From assembly GCA_018335275.1 (NCBI GenBank), contig JAGXKM010000014.1, forward strand, positions 1-35,494: a DNA stretch of 35,494 nucleotides, given 5' to 3'. Position numbers and translations under genes: made by a program. This document shows positions 9,248-17,494 of the stretch, one piece after another. Position 1 is the stretch's first letter. Each line of letters opens with the position of its first letter. The notes beneath the pieces were generated by a model, which saw only the letters and a list, made by a program, of their open reading frames with translations, did no database searches and was not told the origin of the DNA. The stretch is from Anaerolineales bacterium (GTDB taxonomy: Bacteria; Chloroflexota; Anaerolineae; Anaerolineales; UBA11858).

Positions 9248-10258
9248 TCAGGATGGATTTTTGGGCCTGTTGATAATATTCCTTCCCACAGCCCACAGGT
9301 AAGCTGCACCGCCGATCAGCGCCTGGAAAAAAGGTGTAGATTCATTGATTAATTCCGGTATATAGTCTCCTGAAGAGTGGATGTACGCCAGCCAGTACAC
9401 CAACGAGGCGGCTGCGGGCATAGCCAGCAGCGGCAGCGTTTCATGGAGCCTGATCCTACCTCCCAATTTTTCCAATATCGAGCTGGTGGGTTGCTTTCTG
9501 CGCTGAATCTCCAGGGGCAGGAGAACGAGTCCCAGCAGCACGATTAGCTTGATAATGGCCAGCGGTTGAACAGGGATGACCACCAGGCCAAACAAACCCG
9601 TCAGGGTAAGGAGCAAAATTCCTTTCTCCGGACCGGAAAGCCGGAACGTGGTTTTCCAGCAACCCCTACCCAGTAGCCAGTGAACGAGCATCAAAATCAA
9701 AGTGAAGTACAACGTGTAGAGGGTGAATTCCTGCGGCGGCCATTTCCCGGGGCGGACCGGTTCGCCAGCCCTGGCCAGGGCTTCAAACTCGGCGATATTT
9801 TCTGGCAGCCATTGGGTAAGGGACCATAAACCCCAGAATAATCCCAACAATAAGGAGGCTGTTAGCAGTTTCTGCCAGCGCTTTTTAACCAGCCAGTCGC
9901 GGAGCAAATACCAGCCGAAGAACATGCCGAGTAAACCGTGCCAGCCGATGAAATACGCCGGCATCACGGGGTCAAGTAAGCCGGCTTCGTAGATCACGGG
10001 CGTGAGGATTCCCTCGACGCAGAAAGCATACAGGGCGCCTATCAGCACCATACCGGAATGGTCCCTGACCCGGAAAAAGTGGACAGCCCACAGACAGGCT
10101 GCTGCAGGAACCGCGTAGTACAGGACTAGGCCCAGCAGCTCGTAACCCTGCATGTACCAGTATGCTTTCTCGGAGAAGATGGTCAGCACGGTGGAAGTCA
10201 GCAAGACAAAGATCAACCGCCGGACGATCCTGAGGAAACCAGAATAAAAATTGTTCAT
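9248..10258 (-). CDS. Multi-pass membrane protein, paralogue of flanking ORFs
   Basis: 336 aa hydrophobic; motifs FSE, GALYAFCVEGILTPVIYE, WHG. Confidence 0.85.
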   Translation of the reverse strand: MNNFYSGFLRIVRRLIFVLLTSTVLTIFSEKAYWYMQGYELLGLVLYYAVPAAACLWAVHFFRVRDHSGMVLIGALYAFCVEGILTPVIYEAGLLDPVMPAYFIGWHGLLGMFFGWYLLRDWLVKKRWQKLLTASLLLGLFWGLWSLTQWLPENIAEFEALARAGEPVRPGKWPPQEFTLYTLYFTLILMLVHWLLGRGCWKTTFRLSGPEKGILLLTLTGLFGLVVIPVQPLAIIKLIVLLGLVLLPLEIQRRKQPTSSILEKLGGRIRLHETLPLLAMPAAASLVYWLAYIHSSGDYIPELINESTPFFQALIGGAAYLWAVGRNIINRPKNPS

Positions 10259-10386
10259 TGTTTGTTATTCCTGAAAATCGTCGAGATTGCAAAGGGAAAT
10301 TAGCCTCAGCCTGATGTTCAGGGAGTACCGAACATATCCTCCTCTGGCCAGGGTGAGAGCTGAGCGGCCTGAACTTACCCACATTT

Positions 10387-11505
10387 TTACTCCCAACCCC
10401 GGGCAGCTGCTTCCTGCTTGAAGATCTGGTAGCCGGGTTTGTTTTTCCCTTTCCCGGGGTACGTGCGCAGTCCCAGGGTGCGCAAAAATTCCCCGAAGGC
10501 CCGGTTGGAAAGGCCGTAATACTGAGTCAGTTCCTTTACGGAGGAACCGGATAAATCCGAAAGCCAGGAGTAGGAGAGCAGGGTGATTTGCTCCGCGTGC
10601 TCATCCCAGGCTGAGAACATATGCCGGATGAATTCGGCCTGATTTTGGGGGCTGCTGCCGTTGGCTTCTCCCGAGGGATATCCGATTTCCGTGATCTGAA
10701 TTTCCCGGTCTGGATAGGCTTCGACCAGACGCTGAAAATCCGATTGGATTACCCCCGGTTCCCTGACGGAGAAATCGTCCTGCAGCGGGTAGTAGGTGGT
10801 CATGATCACATCGCTGGATTGGTTGAGCGATCGGGCGAATCTGGCGGAGGGTCCGAGCAGCCCTACGAACTGGACCTTGGTCCCGACCGGGACCCCGGGC
10901 CACAGTGAGCGGGCGTGGTCCGCCCCGGCGGCGTAAAAGGTCTGATAGGCCGCCCAGGCATCGGGACCTGCGCCTAACACACCGTCAATTTCGTTGCCGA
11001 TGGCCAGCGAGGTCAGCTCCAGGCCGGGGATCTGCGTGGCGATATCATCCAGCAGGTCCTGAAAACGAGCAATCACCTCGGGGTGATCAAGGGGTTTTCC
11101 CTGCAGATCCTGGGGAAGGCGGATTTCCGTGGTGTCCAGCACCGCGATCACCAGCGATAAACGGAATCCCTGGGCTGGGTAGTAGTCATTGGCGATGGCC
11201 AGCCAGTTGGGCTCGGGGTTAAAGACCCCGGGAGCGGGTTCCAGTTCATCCCAAAACACAGAAAGGCGGATGGATTCCGCCCCCAGCTGGCGGGCGTGTT
11301 CAATGGCCTGATCGTAATCGCCGTTCTGGGACGGGTTGACGTCTAGCTCCAGGGTCCGCTCACCCTTGGGTAGGGTCTGCTGGCTGATTGCGGTGTCCTG
11401 TTCGGGAGGGATGGTAGCGCTTATCTTCTCCCCGGATTCACCGCAGGCCAGGACAGACAGCAGCAGGGCGGAGAGAAATAACAAATATCGAGATGTCTTA
11501 GGCAT
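10387..11505 (-). CDS. Lipoprotein with GH-A clan (TIM-barrel) glycosidase-like domain
   Basis: Signal peptide with lipobox (LLSVLAC); IRLSVFWDELEPAPG, AIGNEIDG (acid/base NE-type motif) and QITEIGYPSG (nucleophile-type E). Likely start MPKTSRYLLF at 11505, overlapping the upstream stop by 8 nt. Confidence 0.82.
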   Translation of the reverse strand: MPKTSRYLLFLSALLLSVLACGESGEKISATIPPEQDTAISQQTLPKGERTLELDVNPSQNGDYDQAIEHARQLGAESIRLSVFWDELEPAPGVFNPEPNWLAIANDYYPAQGFRLSLVIAVLDTTEIRLPQDLQGKPLDHPEVIARFQDLLDDIATQIPGLELTSLAIGNEIDGVLGAGPDAWAAYQTFYAAGADHARSLWPGVPVGTKVQFVGLLGPSARFARSLNQSSDVIMTTYYPLQDDFSVREPGVIQSDFQRLVEAYPDREIQITEIGYPSGEANGSSPQNQAEFIRHMFSAWDEHAEQITLLSYSWLSDLSGSSVKELTQYYGLSNRAFGEFLRTLGLRTYPGKGKNKPGYQIFKQEAAARGWE

Positions 11506-12547
11506 AGTTTTCTTTTTTCGAAGGGGAAGGTTTTTGAAAGGTGAGTTGGACGGCTCTCGCAAACATGATCAGGCTGAAAAGGATGCCTCCGAACCAGCTG
11601 GCCAGGGCCAGGGGTTCAGCGACGGGGGCCAGCAGCAGTTCCCCGCTGACCGCTGCCAGAGGGAAGACCCCGGCCAATACCAGCCAGAATCCATCCGGAA
11701 ATTTCTCCGAAACTGGAGTCCGGGGCCCATTTTGCGGTTTCGATCCTGGTTTCAGACTCTGCCAGAGCAGGAAGAAGGAGAGAGCGTACAGCAGCCAAAT
11801 CAGGCCCTGGCCGACCAGGCCGGGTACGGCTTCCGGGCGCATCACAACGCCCATGATCAGGTAGAGCAGGGCGGTGGGGATGAGCAGCAGGCGAAATTCC
11901 TTTTTATCCGGCAGCAGCTCGGGCATGGTGTAGGTCCGATCCCGGGTTACCCGCTGCCAGACCAGGACCAGGCCGAGCAACACCGCGGTGGTGGAAAGGC
12001 CGGAAAGCAGGGACTGATCGGCGGAAGGTGAATTTATGCTCTGAAAGACACCGCCGAAGATCACCAGTCCGACCAGGCCCCGGCGGCTGTTCAGCAGCCG
12101 GCCGACAGCGCCGGGAAGGCTCTGGCCGAGAGCCCGGGAGCGGGTGAACAACTTTTCTGCGATCAGCAGGGGAATGATGAAGGAGAACCAGGCATGCCAC
12201 CAGAGCACCAGCACCAGGGTTTCAATGGGGGCCACGCCGCCGATGATCAGGGCCGCGCCCCAGGGCGGTTCCCAGAGCACTTTGGTCAGATAGGCTTCGT
12301 AGAGGCCGAAGAGCATCCCGGCGAAGATCAGGCTGGGAAATCGCGGCCGCGGCGTCAGGTAAACAAGATGGGCGAGGACCAGAATGTGCAGGCCGTAAAG
12401 CGGGACCACCACCAGCAGACCCCAGGCGTGGAAGAAGGGGAACATGTCGGCACCGGAAAAAACCTCGGCGAAGAAGGTGGAGAAAGCGGCCAGGATCATC
12501 CAGAAGAGGGCTTTGTGCTTCCAGGGGATGGGATTTGTATCTTGCAT
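11498..12547 (-). CDS. Multi-pass membrane protein, paralogue of the 8204 and 9248 ORFs
   Basis: 349 aa hydrophobic; FAE, GMLFGLYEAYLTKVLWE, WWHA motif series. Confidence 0.85.
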   Translation of the reverse strand: MQDTNPIPWKHKALFWMILAAFSTFFAEVFSGADMFPFFHAWGLLVVVPLYGLHILVLAHLVYLTPRPRFPSLIFAGMLFGLYEAYLTKVLWEPPWGAALIIGGVAPIETLVLVLWWHAWFSFIIPLLIAEKLFTRSRALGQSLPGAVGRLLNSRRGLVGLVIFGGVFQSINSPSADQSLLSGLSTTAVLLGLVLVWQRVTRDRTYTMPELLPDKKEFRLLLIPTALLYLIMGVVMRPEAVPGLVGQGLIWLLYALSFFLLWQSLKPGSKPQNGPRTPVSEKFPDGFWLVLAGVFPLAAVSGELLLAPVAEPLALASWFGGILFSLIMFARAVQLTFQKPSPSKKENYA

Positions 12548-12632
12548 CAGGGGACCTCAACATTCTCCTCCCCGGGGTTGGCTGGATCCATTCCAGGGAG
12601 AAAGTAAAGATGGTTGGCTTGTGTTCTATGTA

Positions 12633-12663
12633 GTACTACCTGAATATATGGAAAAAGTTGCAC
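12633..12663 (-). promoter_or_regulatory. Putative ECF-sigma promoter of the membrane protein / glycosidase cluster
   Basis: Minus strand GTGCAACTTTTTC (12663-12651), 11-nt gap, GTAGTAC (12639-12633); same 13-mer occurs upstream of the ECF sigma gene. Confidence 0.6.
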
Positions 12664-12683
12664 TCGGGGAGAAAAATCTTCCT

Positions 12684-12719
12684 GAAATAAAAATCCCAGC
12701 CTTGGATGACAAGGCTGGG
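12684..12719 (-). terminator. Intrinsic terminator of the sigma/anti-sigma operon
   Basis: Minus strand CCCAGCCTTG-TCATC-CAAGGCTGGG-ATTTTTATTT: perfect 10-bp stem and U-rich tail. Confidence 0.9.
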
Positions 12720-12746
12720 TGTAGAGTGGAGATGAGAAAATACGGG

Positions 12747-13235
12747 TTATCCTTCGGATTCCGAACCTTGTTGGGGTGTGAAGAAAGAAAGGATAGCAGC
12801 GCCGAAGCCCCGGAAGCTGAGGTATGGGAAGAGCAGGAACCAACCAATGATAGGGGTCAGGCTGGCCAAGATGACCACCGTGCTTCCCCAGATGAGTTGG
12901 AGTGGGGCATTTTTTGCAGGGAGCAGGCGGGTGCCTACCAGCTGGGATAAAGCGCCTAATCCCATCATCAAACCTACCAGAAACGCGCCGCTGATGGCGA
13001 AAGAGAGGATGAAGAACGGGCTGAATGCATCGCCCACAGCCAGGGATCCGAGGGTGAGCGCGGAGGCGAATAACGTATTGACCAGGCCCAACCAAAATGA
13101 GCGTCCGGGCTGCGTCTGGACGGTGATTTGGATCCGGTCCAAGCGCCGGGGAAAAAGCAGGCGCATGATCAAAAAGAGGGCGATGATTGTCACTGCAGAA
13201 AACAGAATGAGGACTATCAGAGCGAGTGTTTCCAT
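12747..13235 (-). CDS. Small integral membrane protein in sigma/anti-sigma operon
   Basis: 162 aa, about 4-5 hydrophobic segments; between anti-sigma gene and terminator. Confidence 0.75.
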   Translation of the reverse strand: METLALIVLILFSAVTIIALFLIMRLLFPRRLDRIQITVQTQPGRSFWLGLVNTLFASALTLGSLAVGDAFSPFFILSFAISGAFLVGLMMGLGALSQLVGTRLLPAKNAPLQLIWGSTVVILASLTPIIGWFLLFPYLSFRGFGAAILSFFTPQQGSESEG

Positions 13236-13264
13236 GGTTGATCTCCTGTTTTTAATGTCTGAAA

Positions 13265-13867
13265 TTACAGGTTGAGCTCCCTCCTGAGGAGCAGTGTATT
13301 TCCGAGGATGCCCAGCAGGGCAGCGGCCAGGAATAGGATCCAGAGGGGAATGAAATGAAAGTCTGGGACTGAGAAACGGGAATATGCGTTTAACATTTGC
13401 TCAAAGAAAGTTTGTAGACCCTGTATCTGCGCCTGGAGCCCGGCTGTCATGTTTAGTATGTTGACCTGGAGAACTGATCCCCAGTTTATCAGAGAGATTT
13501 TCATACTCTGGAAGAGGGGAAGGGTGAGGAGGATGGGAAGGGTCAGGGCCAGCAGGACGACGGCTGCAGCAGCCTGGGCAGCCGTTATCCAGGGTAAAGC
13601 TGGAATAACATCCCTTTCCGCTTTTAGAGATCGAAGGACAGGGGTGGCGAGGTCAACGTCCAGGGCAAGATCAGGCAGTTCGTCCAACGCTGTAAACGTG
13701 GATTGAAGTTCCTGCAGTCGGACCTGGCAGCGGTTACAAGTTTCCAGGTGATTCTCCACAGTCTTGATCTCCATCGCTGTAAGTTCTCCGTCCAGGTAAG
13801 CATGGAGGATATTTTCTTGGAGGTGATCGTCTTCCAGGAGTGTTTCTGGGGTGTTATGTTCCTTCAT
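13265..13867 (-). CDS. Anti-sigma factor with zinc-finger (ZAS) domain and two TM segments
   Basis: HAYLDGELTAMEIKTVENHLETCNRCQ (HxxxCxxC ZAS motif); TM segments around PWITAAQAAAAVVLLALTLPILLTL and PLWILFLAAALLGILGNTLLL; overlaps the sigma gene. Confidence 0.92.
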   Translation of the reverse strand: MKEHNTPETLLEDDHLQENILHAYLDGELTAMEIKTVENHLETCNRCQVRLQELQSTFTALDELPDLALDVDLATPVLRSLKAERDVIPALPWITAAQAAAAVVLLALTLPILLTLPLFQSMKISLINWGSVLQVNILNMTAGLQAQIQGLQTFFEQMLNAYSRFSVPDFHFIPLWILFLAAALLGILGNTLLLRRELNL

Positions 13868-14408
13868 ATTTCCTCAGCAGTTCTGCTAATTTGTTCCGGG
13901 CGCGGTACAGATGACTGCGCACGGTGTTGAGGGGGATCCCAAGCTCATCCGCCATTTCTTGGTAGGTCAGATCTTGAAAGTGCCGGAGCTCGATGGCCAC
14001 CCGGTGGTGAGGGGGCAGCTGCCACAGGGCCTGGTATATTCGTTCCTGGCGCTCATTCTTGATCAGCCACGCCTCGGGTGTTTTTCCTCCCCCGCCTTTG
14101 GGGATGTCGTGTTCGTCCAGCAAAGGCATACTGGGCAGTCGGGATTGGTTCAAATGGTTGTAGCATAAGTTAGCAGCTACCGTCCGGACCCAAGGGCCAA
14201 AAGGACGCTCCATGTCGAAGCTGTCCAGGTGGTGATAAGCGCGGAGGAAGGTGTCCTGGGTGAGGTCCTCGGCGTCGCGGCGGTTCCCCAGGACCCGGTA
14301 GCAGACGCTGAAAACTGAGGATTGATATTCTCGAACCAGGTCGCCGTAGGCCTCCAAATCACCCTGCAAAGTTTGGTTGACGAGATCGCGATCTGACGAT
14401 TCAGCCAT
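13854..14408 (-). CDS. RNA polymerase sigma factor, ECF subfamily
   Basis: Sigma-70 region 2 (YRVLGNRRDAEDLTQDTFLRAYHHLDSF, WVRTVAANLCYNHL) and region 4 (HHRVAIELRHFQDLTYQEMADELGIPLNTVRSHLYRARNKL). Confidence 0.96.
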   Translation of the reverse strand: MAESSDRDLVNQTLQGDLEAYGDLVREYQSSVFSVCYRVLGNRRDAEDLTQDTFLRAYHHLDSFDMERPFGPWVRTVAANLCYNHLNQSRLPSMPLLDEHDIPKGGGGKTPEAWLIKNERQERIYQALWQLPPHHRVAIELRHFQDLTYQEMADELGIPLNTVRSHLYRARNKLAELLRKYEGT

Positions 14409-14417
14409 GTCTGTATT

Positions 14418-14449
14418 GTATTACAGGAGAAGGGCTGAAAAAGTTGCAC
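14418..14449 (-). promoter_or_regulatory. Putative autoregulated ECF-sigma promoter
   Basis: Minus strand GTGCAACTTTTTC (14449-14437), 12-nt gap, GTAATAC (14424-14418), just upstream of the sigma ATG (14408). Confidence 0.6.
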
Positions 14450-14474
14450 CCTTTTCGTTAAATTTTCTCATTCC

Positions 14475-14503
14475 TTGTCCCCCTTTGAGCCGGGTGCTAT
14501 AAT
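14475..14503 (+). promoter_or_regulatory. Putative promoter of tRNA-Arg
   Basis: TTGTCC - 17 bp - TATAAT, ending about 18 nt before the tRNA. Confidence 0.7.
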
Positions 14504-14521
14504 TTCGGTGGTAAATATCAA

Positions 14522-14596
14522 GCCCCGGTGGCTCAATCTGGATAGAGCAAGGCTCTCCTAAAGCCTAGGTTGTGGGTTCGAATCCCGCCCGGGGCA
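14522..14596 (+). tRNA. tRNA-Arg (anticodon CCT); 3' CCA not encoded
   Basis: Cloverleaf by eye: acceptor GCCCCGG/CCGGGGC, D-stem GCTC/GAGC, anticodon stem AGGCT/AGCCT with loop CTCCTAA, T-stem GTGGG-TTCGAAT-CCCGC (one G.T wobble). Confidence 0.93.
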
Positions 14597-14607
14597 CTTT
14601 GATCATC

Positions 14608-14629
14608 ACCGCCGGACGGCGGTTTTTTT
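14608..14629 (+). terminator. Intrinsic terminator after tRNA-Arg
   Basis: ACCGCC-GGAC-GGCGGT followed by TTTTTT. Confidence 0.85.
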
Positions 14630-14674
14630 ATGGGATATAAACTTTATAAAAGCGGGTGTACTATCACACAGTCC

Positions 14675-15313
14675 ATGTTTAAATCGATTCGTTGGAAAAC
14701 TTTTCCGCGTGATTTTTTTATCGCCCAGGCCGGGTTTGCCCTTTTCGGGGTGGCGATCGCGCTTATCATCCAGGCCAACTTGGGCACCGGCGCCTGGGGC
14801 GTGCTGACGGTGGCGTTGGCGGATCTCACCAGCACCACACCGGGGATGATGATCATCCTCAGCGGATTGCTGGCCCTGATCCTGGCCATGCTTTTAGGGG
14901 AAAAGATTGGATGGGGGACCGTGAGCAACATGTTGTTTGTCGGCCCCTGGGTGGATTTCTTCCTGATTTTCATCCCCAGTGTGGAAAGCAATCTCCCGCT
15001 GCAGGTGGCGATGCTTTTGGTTTCGATCGCCTTGGTCGGCTTGGCCAGCGCTGTTTACATCAGCGTGGATGCCGGGGCTGGGCCGCGGGACAGCTTAATG
15101 CTGGCTGTGAGCCGCAGATTACAGTGGAGTGTGCAGCGCTCCCGGGCTGCCATTGAACTTGTGGTCGTTCTTGTTGGCTGGCGGCTGGAGGGTCCAGTGG
15201 GCGTGGGCACGCTGGTTTTTGCCCTTCTGGTGGGTCCTGCAGTGCAGTTTGGATTTAAACTGCTCAACGTGCAGCCTCACAAACCGCTGCCTGATGTGGA
15301 ATTGGGAGGTTGA
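14675..15313 (+). CDS. YczE/YitT-like integral membrane protein
   Basis: FALFGVAIALIIQANLGTGAWGVLTVAL... VYISVDAGAGPRDSLMLAVSRR typical of YczE/YyaS/YitT-like proteins; start chosen at MFKSIRWK, downstream of the tRNA terminator. Confidence 0.8.
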   Translation: MFKSIRWKTFPRDFFIAQAGFALFGVAIALIIQANLGTGAWGVLTVALADLTSTTPGMMIILSGLLALILAMLLGEKIGWGTVSNMLFVGPWVDFFLIFIPSVESNLPLQVAMLLVSIALVGLASAVYISVDAGAGPRDSLMLAVSRRLQWSVQRSRAAIELVVVLVGWRLEGPVGVGTLVFALLVGPAVQFGFKLLNVQPHKPLPDVELGG

Positions 15314-15423
15314 CATTTTCCATTTCAGGACTTTGCCTCTTTGACATTTTCTGTCTCTTAAGAAATTAACATTTTGATCCGCCCGCTTCACTGTCTAATT
15401 TTTTCTGATGTGAGGGTGATTAT

Positions 15424-15452
15424 TTGACTTTTCGGGGGAAGATTTCTATACT
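15424..15452 (+). promoter_or_regulatory. Putative promoter for the GNAT gene
   Basis: TTGACT - 17 bp - TATACT. Confidence 0.65.
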
Positions 15453-15536
15453 CAAATCAAGGTTTGTGGGGATTCGATAATTAAGAAATATATCTGATTT
15501 TAATTGGAAGGAAATACGAGGGAGAGCGGAAATCAT

Positions 15537-16052
15537 ATGGCTGTCCGCCAAGCAGGACCATCTGATGCGGGGAGAATAGCCAGGATCCATGTCAGCTCCT
15601 GGCAGGCGGCCTACCGGGGGATCCTCCCCGATCATACCCTGGACAACCTTTCCGTGAATCGGTCCGAGAAACATTGGGAAAAGCAGTTGCGCGAGAATGA
15701 CGCTCATATTCTGGTCTATGAGCGCGAGGGCAGCAATTTGGGTTTTATCAAGTTCGGATCCAGCCGGGATGAGGGCGCGGATGAAGAGGAAGTGGGGGAA
15801 ATCTACTCTGTGTATCTGGACCCAGGGGAATACCGGAAAGGGTATGGATCGAAATTGACATCGGCAGCGCTCAAGGTGTTAGGAGAAGAGGGCTATTCTG
15901 AGATCACGCTCTGGGTGTTGAAAGAAAACGATCAAGCTCGGGGGTTTTACGAGGCGATGGGGTTTGAGCCTGACGGGTCCGAAAAGGTGGAAACATGGCG
16001 GGATGGGACAAAGCTGCATGAAATACTCTACCGTCTGATCCTGAGAGGGTAA
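15537..16052 (+). CDS. GNAT family N-acetyltransferase
   Basis: AVRQAGPSDAGRIARIHVSSWQAAYRGILPD; YLDPGEYRKGYGSKLTSAAL acetyl-CoA motif; RGFYEAMGFEPDG. Confidence 0.9.
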   Translation: MAVRQAGPSDAGRIARIHVSSWQAAYRGILPDHTLDNLSVNRSEKHWEKQLRENDAHILVYEREGSNLGFIKFGSSRDEGADEEEVGEIYSVYLDPGEYRKGYGSKLTSAALKVLGEEGYSEITLWVLKENDQARGFYEAMGFEPDGSEKVETWRDGTKLHEILYRLILRG

Positions 16053-16481
16053 ATACAGAGGGCAAAGACCAAATTTTCTAGGAAATACCCCGAGATTCCT
16101 TCTGAGCGCCGTATTTGTGAATTTTTTCCCTTGTCAATTCTTCCCACCTTAAGTTTTAATAGTGTTTGCTCCTTTCTCCTTGCGCGTCTGATTCCGCAGT
16201 GATCGTCCGGCACGCGAATGGGGGAAGGAGGTGTTTTTCTGAACAGAATACATTTCCATTTCTCTTATCCAGGGTTGGAGGTCCGCTCTAAGGCGGATCC
16301 GGATTGCATACCCGTGTCTGCTGATGAAGATCACATCCAATAGCACGCATTTTGCACTGGTGAGAGAGTGAGATGTATTACATAATATTTTTGGCATTAT
16401 TCATCGAGTCACTAGAGATGTTGACTGCATGACAGAATGAAATGATCGCTTAACAGTCCAGCGATAAAAGGAGAAGAGGTT

Positions 16482-17054
16482 ATGGCACAATTGACGGAGA
16501 TCCGCTGGCACGGGCGCGGCGGGCAGGGTGTGGTCACAGCGGGAAAATTATTGGCTGAAGCCGCATTAGGAACAGATCAATATTTTCAAGCTTTTCCGGA
16601 TTACGGCCCGGAACGTATGGGAGCTCCCATTCGGGCTTTCACACGCCTCAGTGATGAACCCATCACGATTCACTCACAGGTTGAAACACCCAATGTAGTT
16701 TTGGTCCTTGACCCTACGCTATTAGGGACCGTACCCGTGGCTGAAGGGCTTGCGGAGGATGGTGTTTTGGTTGTCAACACAGCCTTGAGTCCGGAAGAAG
16801 TCCGGGACATCACAGGCTTTAAAACAGGAAAGATCTACACGGTGGATGCCAGCCATATTGCCATCGAAGAGATGGGGCGTGAGATCACGAACACGCCGAT
16901 GCTGGGCGCGCTGGTAGAAGCCACCGGTTTGGTAAGTTTGGATGCCCTGGAAAGTGAACTCCAGGCCTGGTTTGAGGAAAAAATCTCAGAAAAAGCCATC
17001 CAGGCCAACATCCGGGCTATGAAGCGCTCTGCACAAGAGGTGGTAGAAGGTTAA
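16482..17054 (+). CDS. porG: 2-oxoacid:ferredoxin oxidoreductase gamma subunit
   Basis: IRWHGRGGQGVVTAGKLLAEAAL; FPDYGPERMGAPIRAFTRLSD. Confidence 0.92.
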   Translation: MAQLTEIRWHGRGGQGVVTAGKLLAEAALGTDQYFQAFPDYGPERMGAPIRAFTRLSDEPITIHSQVETPNVVLVLDPTLLGTVPVAEGLAEDGVLVVNTALSPEEVRDITGFKTGKIYTVDASHIAIEEMGREITNTPMLGALVEATGLVSLDALESELQAWFEEKISEKAIQANIRAMKRSAQEVVEG

Positions 17055-17128
17055 TTCACACAGGACATAGAATCGATCACTGCACTTGCACGTAGTGAAC
17101 AGATCAATCGACAAGGAGTAAGTGTCTG

Positions 17129-17494
17129 ATGACAGAAATGAAAGGATGGAAAGAGATTCCCATTGGGGGGATGATCTTAGATGCGGGAAACTCAGAAGCG
17201 TACAACACCGGTGATTGGAGGGCTTTTCGCCCGGTTCCCGGGGAAGCTGAGTGCACGAATTGCATGTTATGCTGGTTGAACTGTCCCGATTCCAGCATTT
17301 TGGTGGATGCCGAAAATGAAGAGATGACCGGTTTTGATCTCAAACACTGCAAAGGCTGTGGAATCTGCGCTGCGGTTTGCCCGGTAAATGCCGGGGTGAT
17401 CAGGAGGGCGGAGGGGGAAGTAGAGAAAGATGATCCACGGCTCTGCATTCGCATGGTTGAGGAAGGAAAATTCCAGGAGGTTGGAAATGAGTAA
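17129..17494 (+). CDS. porD: 2-oxoacid:ferredoxin oxidoreductase delta subunit (2x[4Fe-4S])
   Basis: CTNCMLCWLNCP and CKGCGICAAVCP ferredoxin motifs; position in operon. Confidence 0.92.
   Translation: MTEMKGWKEIPIGGMILDAGNSEAYNTGDWRAFRPVPGEAECTNCMLCWLNCPDSSILVDAENEEMTGFDLKHCKGCGICAAVCPVNAGVIRRAEGEVEKDDPRLCIRMVEEGKFQEVGNE

Noticed and set aside
10314-10335. Inverted repeat ATGTTC-N10-GAACAT upstream of the 9248-10258 gene
   Set aside because: Six-bp arms with a wide gap can occur by chance; does not match a known operator and no conservation data are available.
12222-12563. 113-aa minus ORF with a good GGAGGAG ribosome-binding site at 12563
   Set aside because: Out-of-frame within the 349-aa membrane protein, Arg/Pro-rich; the strong hydrophobic pattern of the other frame is the real gene. 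The site may serve the ATG at 12547 or a short upstream ORF, but I cannot support either.
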